39,393 nt of DNA, taken from positions 1 to 39,393 of the forward strand of contig JAJDNG010000047.1 in NCBI GenBank assembly GCA_022340845.1, in the 5' to 3' direction. The translations under genes and the position numbers were made by a program. This document shows positions 29,153-37,275 of this stretch, in pieces (position 1 is the first letter of the stretch; each line of letters begins with the position of its first letter). Source of the DNA: Gammaproteobacteria bacterium. GTDB lineage: Bacteria > Pseudomonadota > Gammaproteobacteria > SZUA-152. The notes below the pieces were generated by a model. That model worked only from the letters and a program-made list of their open reading frames with translations, was not told the origin of the DNA and did no database searches.

Positions 29153-29189
29153 GTTTGCGGTGTCGCAAGCCGCTTGCCGTTCGGCAAAC
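29153..29189 (+). promoter_or_regulatory. Candidate alternative-hairpin leader element upstream of galU
   Basis: Segments GTTTGCG (29153-59), CGCAAGC (29164-70), GCTTGCCG (29172-79), CGGCAAAC (29182-89) can pair as 1:2 + 3:4 or as 1:4 + 2:3. Confidence 0.4.
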
Positions 29190-29248
29190 TATTGTAAACG
29201 GATGCCTGTTCATATGCCCGCTATAAAGATTTTGGAGGTTTAAAGTCA

Positions 29249-30079
29249 ATGATACGCAAATGTTTATTTCCAGCGGCCGGTTATGGCACCCGCTTTCTGC
29301 CGGCGACCAAAGCGATGCCCAAAGAAATCCTGCCTATACTCAACAAGCCCTTGATTCAATACGGTGTGGAAGAAGCCCTGGAAGCTAATCTGAATCACAT
29401 CGCGATTATCACCGGCCGGGGCAAACGCGCCCTGGAGGACCATTTCGACATCAGTTATGAACTAGAACATCAAATCAGCGGCACATCCAAGGAAGTGCAT
29501 CTCTCCGACATTCGGCAGATTATTGATCAATGCACGTTTTCGTATACCCGCCAGATCGAAATGAAAGGCTTGGGACACGCCATACTGGTGGGTGAAACGT
29601 TAATCGGTAACGAGCCGTTTAGTGTCATCCTGGCAGACGACTTATGCGTGGGCGAAGGAACCGGTGTCATGAGTCAAATGCTGAAGATATATGAAAAATA
29701 CCGCTGCAGTATTCTCGCGATTCAGGAAGTGGATGAATCGGAAGTGCACAAATACGGTGTAATCGCCGGCCATCAATTGGACGATGGCATTTACATGGTG
29801 TCCGACATGGTGGAAAAACCCGATCCTGCCGATGCACCCAGTAATCTGGCGATTATCGGCCGCTATGTGCTGACACCGGATATATTCGATATTTTGCGCC
29901 GCACCACACCGGGCAAAAACGGCGAACTGCAAATTACCGATGCCTTAAAAACTCAGGCCCAGGAGGGCATGGTACTGGCCTACAAATTTAACGGTAAACG
30001 CTTTGACTGTGGCAGTGTGGATGGTTTTGTGAGCGCCACGAATTATTTCTACGAACTGTCCAAAAACAACAGTGATTGA
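29249..30079 (+). CDS. galU: UTP-glucose-1-phosphate uridylyltransferase
   Basis: KCLFPAAGYGTRFLPATKAMPKEILPILNKPLIQYGVEEAL, GLGHAILVGETLIGNEPFSVILADDL, VEKPDPADAPSNLAIIGRYVLTPDIF; RBS GGAGG upstream. Confidence 0.97.
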   Translation: MIRKCLFPAAGYGTRFLPATKAMPKEILPILNKPLIQYGVEEALEANLNHIAIITGRGKRALEDHFDISYELEHQISGTSKEVHLSDIRQIIDQCTFSYTRQIEMKGLGHAILVGETLIGNEPFSVILADDLCVGEGTGVMSQMLKIYEKYRCSILAIQEVDESEVHKYGVIAGHQLDDGIYMVSDMVEKPDPADAPSNLAIIGRYVLTPDIFDILRRTTPGKNGELQITDALKTQAQEGMVLAYKFNGKRFDCGSVDGFVSATNYFYELSKNNSD

Positions 30080-31055
30080 CTGCGCGAACGGCGTTGATTT
30101 TCACACGCTGCACCTGCCCGTGCTGGTGTTTTCCGATTTGGATGGCACCTTGCTGGATCACGATACCTATGAGTTTGACCAAGCATTACCGGCTTTAGAC
30201 TTATTGCAATCGTTAAACATACCGTTGGTACCCACTACCAGCAAAACCGTGGCGGAAATGCTGCCCTTTAATCAAAAACTAAACAATCCGCATCCTTTCA
30301 TTGCGGAAAACGGCTGTATTATCGGGCTGCCCGAAACCTATTTTCAACAGCCTGACGCACCCCATATTGAAGGACACACTCCAAAAACCTACACACTGAT
30401 CACCTTGGCACGTCTGTATGCCGATGTGCTCGAGATTTTACAGTCACTGCGTAACCAATATGATTTTAAGTTCCTGGGATTCAATGATCTCACCGCTGCC
30501 GAAATCGCAGAACTCACCCAATTATCGTTACCCAAAGCACAACTGGCCAAACAACGACTGTGCTCGGAGCCCTTGCTTTGGCAGGGGGATGAGTCCAGCT
30601 GGCGCGCGTTTAAATCAGAGCTGCGACAACGCAATTTGCAGTTATTAAAAGGGGGGCGGTTCTGGCATGTGTTTGGTATCAGCGACTCGGGTATCATTAG
30701 TGCTGACCTTGGTGGTTCTGGCCCTACTGGTTGCGGCTTGACCAGCCCCGGCGTGCTCAACGACGGTTTGCTCAATAAGGGTGTGGCTATACAGAAGCTC
30801 GTGGATTTGTACCACGAATACGGTACCCGCGACTGTACCACAATCGCGCTGGGCGACAGTCCCAATGATATCGACATGCTGGATACGGCGGATATCGCCA
30901 TCGTCATTCGCCATAAAGACGGCACATACTTGGATTATGGTGTCGAAGACCATCCGAAAAAACGCGTGTTGCTCAGCCATCAACCGGGGCCGGCGGGCTG
31001 GAACGAAACCTTATCCGCCGTGCTTGCGCATTTATCATCCAATCTCAGTGAATGA
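30072..31055 (+). CDS. Mannosyl-/glucosyl-3-phosphoglycerate phosphatase (HAD superfamily, MpgP-like)
   Basis: HAD motif VFSDLDGTLLDHDTYEF, PTTSKTVAEML, HPFIAENGCIIGLPE, LKGGRFWHVFG, CTTIALGDSPNDIDMLDTADIAIVI; GTG start overlapping the galU stop by 8 bp. Confidence 0.88.
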   Translation: MIDCANGVDFHTLHLPVLVFSDLDGTLLDHDTYEFDQALPALDLLQSLNIPLVPTTSKTVAEMLPFNQKLNNPHPFIAENGCIIGLPETYFQQPDAPHIEGHTPKTYTLITLARLYADVLEILQSLRNQYDFKFLGFNDLTAAEIAELTQLSLPKAQLAKQRLCSEPLLWQGDESSWRAFKSELRQRNLQLLKGGRFWHVFGISDSGIISADLGGSGPTGCGLTSPGVLNDGLLNKGVAIQKLVDLYHEYGTRDCTTIALGDSPNDIDMLDTADIAIVIRHKDGTYLDYGVEDHPKKRVLLSHQPGPAGWNETLSAVLAHLSSNLSE

Positions 31056-31063
31056 GGCCAGCC

Positions 31064-32275
31064 ATGTCCGACTTTTTCCAAAACGGCATTATTACCACAT
31101 TACATAAACTGCGTGACCGGCCCATAGAAGCGCTGGAAGAAGAACTGCAGGCATATTCCAAGCATCGCCCCATGGCGTTGATTTTGCCCAGCTTGTATTC
31201 AGAACTCGAAGGCCCCGCCCTGCCCGGGATCATTGATCACTTGCAACAAGCAACCTACATCTCAACCATTATCATCGGCCTGGATCAGGCCGACGCCAGT
31301 CAATTCGAACATGCCCGGCGGTTTTTCGATCCCCTGCCTCAGCGCACCCATATCCTGTGGAACAGCGGCGAGCGTCTTTCGGATATCCACGCCAGCCTCG
31401 CGGACAAAAACCTGGCGCCGCAGCAATTGGGTAAAGGTCGCAATGTGTGGTATTGCATGGGCTTCGCCCTGGCCTGCGGCCAATGTGAAGCCGTGGCACT
31501 GCACGATTGCGACATCACTACGTATAAACGGGATCTGCCGGCACGATTGCTCTACCCCGTTGCCAATCCGGCGTTCAGCTTTGAATTCTGCAAAGGGTAT
31601 TATCCGCGCATTGCCGAAGACCGGCTGTCCGGACGGGTGACCCGCTTATTTGTCACGCCGCTAATAAGAACCTTGAAAAAAATCCTTGGCCCCATGGATT
31701 ATCTGGAATTTATGGACAGCTTCCGCTATCCGCTGTCGGGGGAATTCTCCCTGCGCAAGGATTTGCTGAAAACACTACGTATCCCTAGCGACTGGGGGCT
31801 GGAAATCGGCGTGTTGTCCGAAGTGTACCGCAATCTGTCCAGGCACCAGGTTTGCCAGGTGGACATCGCCGATCAATACGATCACAAACATCAGAACTTG
31901 TCGCCCGAAGACAAAAACAGCGGCTTGTCCCGCATGAGCAAGGAAATCGCCAAGTCCATTTATCGCAAACTCGCCACCGAAGGAGTGGACTTTTCCATGG
32001 AATTTTTCCGTACCGTGAAAGCGACTTATTATCGGCTGGCGCTGGACTGCATCGAGCAGTATTACTACGATGCAGAAATAAACGATCTGGTTTTTGACCG
32101 CCACGGCGAAGAACAATGCGTGGAAGTTTTCGCCCACAGCTTGATTAGCGCCGGGGAATCGTTCTTCAACAATCCCATGGAAGCTCCATTTATTCCCAAC
32201 TGGAACCGCGTACTCAGCGCCATCCCGGATATCGGAGAACAACTCCAGCAGGCGGTAGCCGCGGACAATGAATGA
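31064..32275 (+). CDS. Glucosyl-3-phosphoglycerate synthase-like glycosyltransferase (GT81-like)
   Basis: LPSLYSELEGPALPGIIDHL, GKGRNVWYCMGFALACGQCEAVALHDCDITTYKRDLPARLLYPVANPAFSFEFCKGYYPRIAEDRLSGRVTRLFVTPL, DWGLEIGVLSEVYRN. ORF opens at 31052 (ATGA overlap with the mpgP-like gene); ATG 31064 is better placed relative to GAGG. Confidence 0.88.
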   Translation: MSDFFQNGIITTLHKLRDRPIEALEEELQAYSKHRPMALILPSLYSELEGPALPGIIDHLQQATYISTIIIGLDQADASQFEHARRFFDPLPQRTHILWNSGERLSDIHASLADKNLAPQQLGKGRNVWYCMGFALACGQCEAVALHDCDITTYKRDLPARLLYPVANPAFSFEFCKGYYPRIAEDRLSGRVTRLFVTPLIRTLKKILGPMDYLEFMDSFRYPLSGEFSLRKDLLKTLRIPSDWGLEIGVLSEVYRNLSRHQVCQVDIADQYDHKHQNLSPEDKNSGLSRMSKEIAKSIYRKLATEGVDFSMEFFRTVKATYYRLALDCIEQYYYDAEINDLVFDRHGEEQCVEVFAHSLISAGESFFNNPMEAPFIPNWNRVLSAIPDIGEQLQQAVAADNE

Positions 32276-32306
32276 GCACTGACGCGGTTAAACGCGCTAT
32301 AAGTGT

Positions 32307-34067
32307 CTACTCAACCGCAAACCAATACCCGGCATACGGCGGCAGTAACAAATACCCGCCTTCGATGCGCACATCGCTCTCGCCCAGCACATCTTCGGCG
32401 AGGTCAATGCCTTTCAGGTCACCTTGCAACGGCAAGCTTTGTGGCTGCGAGGTAAAGTTAAACAGCGCCGTTATTTTTTGCCTGCCGTCAGGGGCCTGGC
32501 GTTCAATACCGAATAAACCATCCGGCAATGCCAGCACGATTTGCCGTCCTTCGGGATGAAAAGCCGCTTGCCGGCGGCGAACCTTCAGAATCCGCCGATA
32601 AGCGCTGAACACCCGTCCAGGCTCACTTTCATGATTGGCGAGCAGCGCATCGATTTCACTGCGATCCAATTGGCGACGGTTAATGGCCCGGGTCAAACCG
32701 CTGCGCTCCACCCCCAGATTGTCATTGGGCGTGGCCAGCAAGGAATGTATATAAACTGCAGGGATGCCTTTTAAGGACAATGCCACGATTTGGGATAATA
32801 AAAACGCCGCGATATGCCACTGATTGTCACTACCACCTGGCGCCCGGAAGGCATCGAAATAGCTGATATTCAATTCATAAGGGCTTTCGCTGCCATCGAT
32901 ATTGGACTTGGTGGAGATATAGCCGCCACGCTCCCGCATGGCGGCTAGAAATGCGTCAATTTCTTCTTTGGGCAACAAGCCTTCCAGAGGCCGCAGTCCC
33001 ACACCGTCGTGAGAAGCGGTGAAATTCAAATAGGTACAATGTTCCGGTAACGGCGTTTGCTCCAAACTGAGTGCCCAGTTGCGAAGATACCCGGTATTGC
33101 CCGAATGCAAAGCCTGCAATAGCAGAGGCGGCAAACTGAATTGATACACCAGGTGCGCCTCATCCCCTTGACCGAAATAGCTGATGTTTTCCTGGTGAGG
33201 CACGTTGGTTTCCGTCAGCACCCAAACACCGGGTTCTACCACCGCCAATACGTCGCGAATTAACTTGATCACTTCATGGGTCTGGGGTAAATGAATACAG
33301 TTGGTGCCGATTTGTTTCCACAAATACGCCACCGCGTCCAGGCGCAACATGCGCGCTCCCCGGCGTATGTAATACAAAATAATATCGATAAATTCCAACA
33401 ATACGGTGGGATTAGCGTAGTTTAAATCGATCTGGTCGTTGCTGAACGTAGCCCAGACGTGTTTCATTCCCCGATGAGTGCGCACTTTGGTTAACACCGG
33501 TGTGCTGCGGGGACGGGTCACCATGGACAGGTTTTCTTTGGGATCGACTTCAATAAAATAGTGACAAGCCGGTTCCTCGCCAAAGATATAATCCGCGAAC
33601 CACAGGTTTTCCCGCGAGCAGTGGTTCAACACCAGGTCGAATACTAATTTGAAATGCTCTCCCAGTGCAGCAATATCCTGCCAGGTTCCCAACTCACTGT
33701 GCACTGCGCGAAAATCCGTTACCGAGAAGCCACCATCCGAACTCCAGGGATAAAACGGTAAAATATGCACCAGGTTAAATGCGTCCCGCAAATGAACATC
33801 GATAAACTGTTTTAAAGAATGCAACGGCGGTTGCGCCGGCGCTTGCACACTATCGCCGTAAGTGATCAATAACACATCGGCCTGGGACCAGTCATTTTCC
33901 ACTATGGCAATATCCCGCAACTGGGTGTGCGTATCGATCAACCTGCGGATATGCCGGGCAATCGCGGGAGCCTGTTCCTCACCGTAGAGATAAGCGAGGC
34001 GTTGGTGGATGGATTGATAAAGCTCGGCGTTTGTCCTCATGGCTCGATCATTCAATAACTCATGCAT
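32307..34067 (-). CDS. GH13 sucrose-phosphorylase-like enzyme, candidate glucosylglycerate phosphorylase
   Basis: VHILPFYPWSSDGGFSVTDFRAVHSELGTW, FDLVLNHCSRENLWFADY, ARMLRLDAVAYLWKQIGTNCIHLPQTHEVIKLIRDVL, VLTETNVPHQENISYFG, FTASHDGVGLRPLEG. Confidence 0.88.
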   Translation of the reverse strand: MHELLNDRAMRTNAELYQSIHQRLAYLYGEEQAPAIARHIRRLIDTHTQLRDIAIVENDWSQADVLLITYGDSVQAPAQPPLHSLKQFIDVHLRDAFNLVHILPFYPWSSDGGFSVTDFRAVHSELGTWQDIAALGEHFKLVFDLVLNHCSRENLWFADYIFGEEPACHYFIEVDPKENLSMVTRPRSTPVLTKVRTHRGMKHVWATFSNDQIDLNYANPTVLLEFIDIILYYIRRGARMLRLDAVAYLWKQIGTNCIHLPQTHEVIKLIRDVLAVVEPGVWVLTETNVPHQENISYFGQGDEAHLVYQFSLPPLLLQALHSGNTGYLRNWALSLEQTPLPEHCTYLNFTASHDGVGLRPLEGLLPKEEIDAFLAAMRERGGYISTKSNIDGSESPYELNISYFDAFRAPGGSDNQWHIAAFLLSQIVALSLKGIPAVYIHSLLATPNDNLGVERSGLTRAINRRQLDRSEIDALLANHESEPGRVFSAYRRILKVRRRQAAFHPEGRQIVLALPDGLFGIERQAPDGRQKITALFNFTSQPQSLPLQGDLKGIDLAEDVLGESDVRIEGGYLLLPPYAGYWFAVE

Positions 34068-34369
34068 TGCACCAAAAATACGCAGGCAAATCCATTGCGC
34101 CCGAAATCAGTGCGCTTTAGAATGCGCTGTATTTTGTGTATTGCTTAACTGCGCGGTTTTATTGGCGAAATATCAAATAAAATAAGGGGCATAATCATTG
34201 CTCATAGGCAATGAGGTTAGCACCATAGTAAGGATTGCAACTATTAAACCATAATCTACAACCGCATTTTGAAACCGTATTTATAATCCGTAAATAAACG
34301 CTATGGCAATAACTTTATAAGTCCTCTGAAAGGATCCACTGCATGATTGACTTACCGAAAACATAACTT

Positions 34370-35911
34370 ATGGAAATTCTCTGGATAGCCGTTGCTTTTA
34401 TTTGTGGTCTTATCGCCCGTTATATACACCTACCGGCATTAGTGGGCTATTTGGCGGCCGGTTTCATCCTGAATTACCTGGGATTCGGACACACCGAAAT
34501 GCTGGAATTCATCGCCCACACCGGCGTATTGCTGCTGTTGTTCAGCGTGGGACTGAAGCTGCGTTTAAAAAATGTCCTGCGGGTCGAAGTGTTTGCCGGT
34601 TCGCTGTTGCATATGGCGCTGGCCAGTGCGGTGTTATTTGCGGTGTTTTTGTCCATCAACGGGTTGCAAGTATCCACTGCGCTAATTGTATGTATTGCGC
34701 TGAGCTTTTCCAGCACTGTGGTTGCCGCCAAGGTGTTGGAAGAGAAAAAAGAATTGCGCTCTTTTCACGGCAGAGTTTCCATCGGCATTTTAATCATCCA
34801 GGATTTGGTGGCCGTCGTCATTCTCAGTCTCTCGTCCGGGCACAGCCCCTCGGTTTGGGCGCTGTCGCTGCTGGCGCTGCCTCTGCTCAAACCGCTCGTT
34901 CATCGTCTGTTGGAGTGGAGCGGGCATGATGAATTACTGGTGTTATATGGGTTGGTGTTGGCGTTAGTGGTAGGCGGTCTGGGATTCGAAACCTTCGGGC
35001 TCAGCTCGGAACTGGGGGCTTTATTGTTGGGCATTTTATTGGCGGATCATCGCCGTTCCTCTGAATTATCGCACGCGCTCTGGAGTCTTAAAGAGGTATT
35101 CCTGGTCGGGTTTTTCCTGCAAATCGGTATGTCGGGGCTGCCCAACGCGAACTCATTGGTTTACGCAGCCGGCTTGGTGTTATTGTTACCGGTAAAAAGC
35201 CTGTTGTATTTTTTTGTGTTGCTGCTGTTTCGACTGCGCGCCCGTACCGCCTTTTTGGCGGCGTTGAGCCTCACCACATACAGCGAATTCGGCTTAATCA
35301 TTGCCCAATTGGGCGTGCAAAACGGCTGGTTTGCCTCTGAATGGCTGGTCACCATGGCCTTTGCCGTCGCATTGTCATTCATTCTCGCGGCGCCGCTAAA
35401 CCGCGTTGCCCATAGTATCTATGGCCGCTTCGAACACCAGCTAAGTACACTGGAGAGCAAACGACGTCACCCGGACGACGAACCGATACATTTAGGCAGC
35501 GCGCAATTACTCATTGTCGGCATGGGGCGTGTGGGAACCGGTGCGTATCATTTTCTCAGCCACCGCGAGCTGCGTTGCGTGGGACTGGACTCTGATCCGG
35601 CCCAAGTGGAAAGGCATATAAAAGCCGGCCGTCGCGTATTGTACGCCGACGCAGAAGACCCGGGGCTCTGGCATAACTTACATGTGCACAATATCACAGC
35701 CGTATTGCTGGCCATGCCCGATTTGGAGGCCAACACCATTGCCGTAAAACAGCTGCGTAAAGCCGGCTATCAGGGATTTATCGGCGCCACCGGCGTCTAT
35801 CCAGAGCACGTTGATGCCATTGTCAAAGCCGGCGCGGATGTGGCGTATAACTATTTTGATGAAGTCGGGGTAGGATTCGCCGAACATGTGTGGGAGAAAA
35901 TATACGCATAA
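34370..35911 (+). CDS. CPA2-family monovalent cation:proton antiporter with TrkA-N domain (KefB/KefC/YbaL-like)
   Basis: Multiple TM segments, HTGVLLLLFSVGLKLRLKNVLRVE, ALSFSSTVVAAKVLEEKKE, IGILIIQDLVAVV; C-terminal Rossmann domain LLIVGMGRVGTGAYHFLSHRELRCVGLDSDPAQVE. Confidence 0.94.
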   Translation: MEILWIAVAFICGLIARYIHLPALVGYLAAGFILNYLGFGHTEMLEFIAHTGVLLLLFSVGLKLRLKNVLRVEVFAGSLLHMALASAVLFAVFLSINGLQVSTALIVCIALSFSSTVVAAKVLEEKKELRSFHGRVSIGILIIQDLVAVVILSLSSGHSPSVWALSLLALPLLKPLVHRLLEWSGHDELLVLYGLVLALVVGGLGFETFGLSSELGALLLGILLADHRRSSELSHALWSLKEVFLVGFFLQIGMSGLPNANSLVYAAGLVLLLPVKSLLYFFVLLLFRLRARTAFLAALSLTTYSEFGLIIAQLGVQNGWFASEWLVTMAFAVALSFILAAPLNRVAHSIYGRFEHQLSTLESKRRHPDDEPIHLGSAQLLIVGMGRVGTGAYHFLSHRELRCVGLDSDPAQVERHIKAGRRVLYADAEDPGLWHNLHVHNITAVLLAMPDLEANTIAVKQLRKAGYQGFIGATGVYPEHVDAIVKAGADVAYNYFDEVGVGFAEHVWEKIYA

Positions 35912-35947
35912 TCACCCACTGATATGGCAATTTTCTTAGCAACAACA

Positions 35948-35981
35948 AAAAAGCCTGAGCTTTACCAAGCTCAGGCTTTTT
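35948..35981. terminator. Bidirectional Rho-independent terminator between the antiporter and H1-like genes
   Basis: AAAAAGCCTGAGCTT-TACC-AAGCTCAGGCTTTTT, 15-bp perfect stem with A/T tracts on both sides, between convergent genes. Confidence 0.95.
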
Positions 35982-36005
35982 ATTTACGCTTGCTGTCGCG
36001 TGGGA

Positions 36006-36420
36006 TTATTTCTTTTTCGCGGTTTTTTTCTTAGCCGCTTTCTTTTTTGCCGCCTTTTTCTTGGGTGCGGCTTTTTTCACGGCAGGTTTCTTTTTACTGA
36101 CGGCTTTTTTCTTCGCGACCTTTTTCTTTGCGGCTTTGCTTTTTGGTGCGGCTTTTTTTGCCGCGGTTTTCTTTTTACCGGCCACTTTCTTTTTAGCGGC
36201 GACTGACTTTTTGGCCGCTTTTTTCTTTGGCGCGGCTTTTTTTGCGGCCTTCTTCTTGGTTACGGCCTTTTTGGCCGCTTTTTTTACGGCTTTCTTTTTC
36301 GGTGCGGCTTTTTTCGCCGCTTTTTTCTTAGCCGCGGCCTTTTTTGCTGGTGCTTTTTTCGCCGGCTTTTTCTTCACAGTGCCTTTAGGCGCAGCGGCTT
36401 TTTTCACTGCAGGTTTTTTC
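36006..36420 (-). repeat. Low-complexity coding repeat region (Lys/Ala codon repeats)
   Basis: Irregular repeats of gcggcttttttc / gccgctttttttc type units on the plus strand. Confidence 0.85.
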
Positions 36421-36836
36421 GGTACCGTGGTTTCGATCTTTTTAATAAGGCCTTTTATTGCTTTCGCCCGCTCATCCATGGCCGCAATAGCCGCATTAGC
36501 CGCATCTGCGGCCGTTTGATCGTCGTGGAGTTTGTTATAGGCCAACTCCACCAACGGGTCATCCAGACTGGATGCTCCGCTGGACGCTTGCCGGGCTTTT
36601 TCCCGCGCGGCCAGATCCAATTCAAACAATTTACGTTCGATCTGGAAATTCGCCCAACCACCAAAAGCCCCTTTATCCTGGGAATCGCCGGCTTTCTTCA
36701 GATACCCTTTCCAGACACTTATGCCTGATTTGATATCAGAGATTATCCCATTGAGTAACTCAATAGTGTTCTCTCTGACTTTTTTCTTCATTTCTTCGTT
36801 TGCTACTGTATTAACGCCTTTCTCGAGCCCGTGCAT
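36006..36836 (-). CDS. Histone-H1-like / AlgP-like protein: N-terminal helical domain plus long Lys/Ala-rich repeat tail
   Basis: About 130 aa of non-repetitive N-terminal sequence (ENTIELLNGIISDIKSGISVWKGYLKKAGDSQDKGAFGGWANFQIERKLFELDLAAREKARQ...) then about 135 aa of KKAAxKKKAAKK repeats. Start may be a downstream Met. Confidence 0.9.
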   Translation of the reverse strand: MHGLEKGVNTVANEEMKKKVRENTIELLNGIISDIKSGISVWKGYLKKAGDSQDKGAFGGWANFQIERKLFELDLAAREKARQASSGASSLDDPLVELAYNKLHDDQTAADAANAAIAAMDERAKAIKGLIKKIETTVPKKPAVKKAAAPKGTVKKKPAKKAPAKKAAAKKKAAKKAAPKKKAVKKAAKKAVTKKKAAKKAAPKKKAAKKSVAAKKKVAGKKKTAAKKAAPKSKAAKKKVAKKKAVSKKKPAVKKAAPKKKAAKKKAAKKKTAKKK

Positions 36837-37000
36837 TGATATCTCCTCAAGACCGTTATTTGTTGATGCGGATGTTGTTGTTGCTTAGCTGTTCCGCGGA
36901 TGACTAATGTGACCAACGGCATTGCCGCCTATGATATAAATTTATTCTCGATGTCACAACATATTGGATTTATTTAATCTATTAATATAGTCAATTCCAG

Positions 37001-37023
37001 GCAATTATGCTCGTTTTAATTGC
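37001..37023. repeat. Inverted repeat in the intergenic region between the H1-like gene and the Na/Pi transporter gene
   Basis: GCAATTA-TGCTCGTTT-TAATTGC, perfect 7-bp arms. Confidence 0.35.
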
Positions 37024-37189
37024 ATAAACATCAGTATTGAGCACCACCAGCGACTCACCCACCAGTCTTGTTGAGCATTGATACCGTCTTTTGGCGACAT
37101 GCTGTGCATAAGTCTTGCTGCTATTCACGGTCTGTACCAATCGAAATTCCGGATTTGCTCAGAGAGCGTCATCGTAAACCGGCAGTCGC

Positions 37190-37216
37190 TTGATCCATAG
37201 CAATTCCATCTATAAT
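37190..37216 (+). promoter_or_regulatory. Candidate sigma-70 promoter for the Na/Pi cotransporter gene
   Basis: TTGATC - 15 nt - TATAAT, 60 bp upstream of the ATG; -10 is consensus, spacer is shorter than the 17-bp optimum. Confidence 0.4.
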
Positions 37217-37275
37217 AAATTCTGCTAATTGTTGATTCACTGATTGAAACAAAGAGAGTACAAGGCTGGGATAGG

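Noticed and set aside
28582-29248. c-di-GMP (GEMM) or other known riboswitch upstream of galU
   Set aside because: I looked for GEMM-like conserved blocks and did not find them; only the unnamed pairing segments are reported.
28968-29249. 93-aa minus-strand ORF upstream of galU
   Set aside because: Cys/Leu-rich translation without domain features, overlaps the galU leader; the 29005..29187 frame looks somewhat more protein-like but has a TTG start and no support.
30389-30925. 178-aa minus-strand ORF inside the mpgP-like gene
   Set aside because: Antisense to a recognisable HAD phosphatase; no protein features.
32276-32306. Terminator between convergent gpgS-like and GH13 genes
   Set aside because: Only a CGCG-GTTAAA-CGCG 4-bp core is visible; too weak to call.
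36061-36519. 152-aa Phe/Ala-rich plus-strand ORF
   Set aside because: Exact antisense of the Lys/Ala repeat tail of the H1-like gene; a low-complexity artefact.
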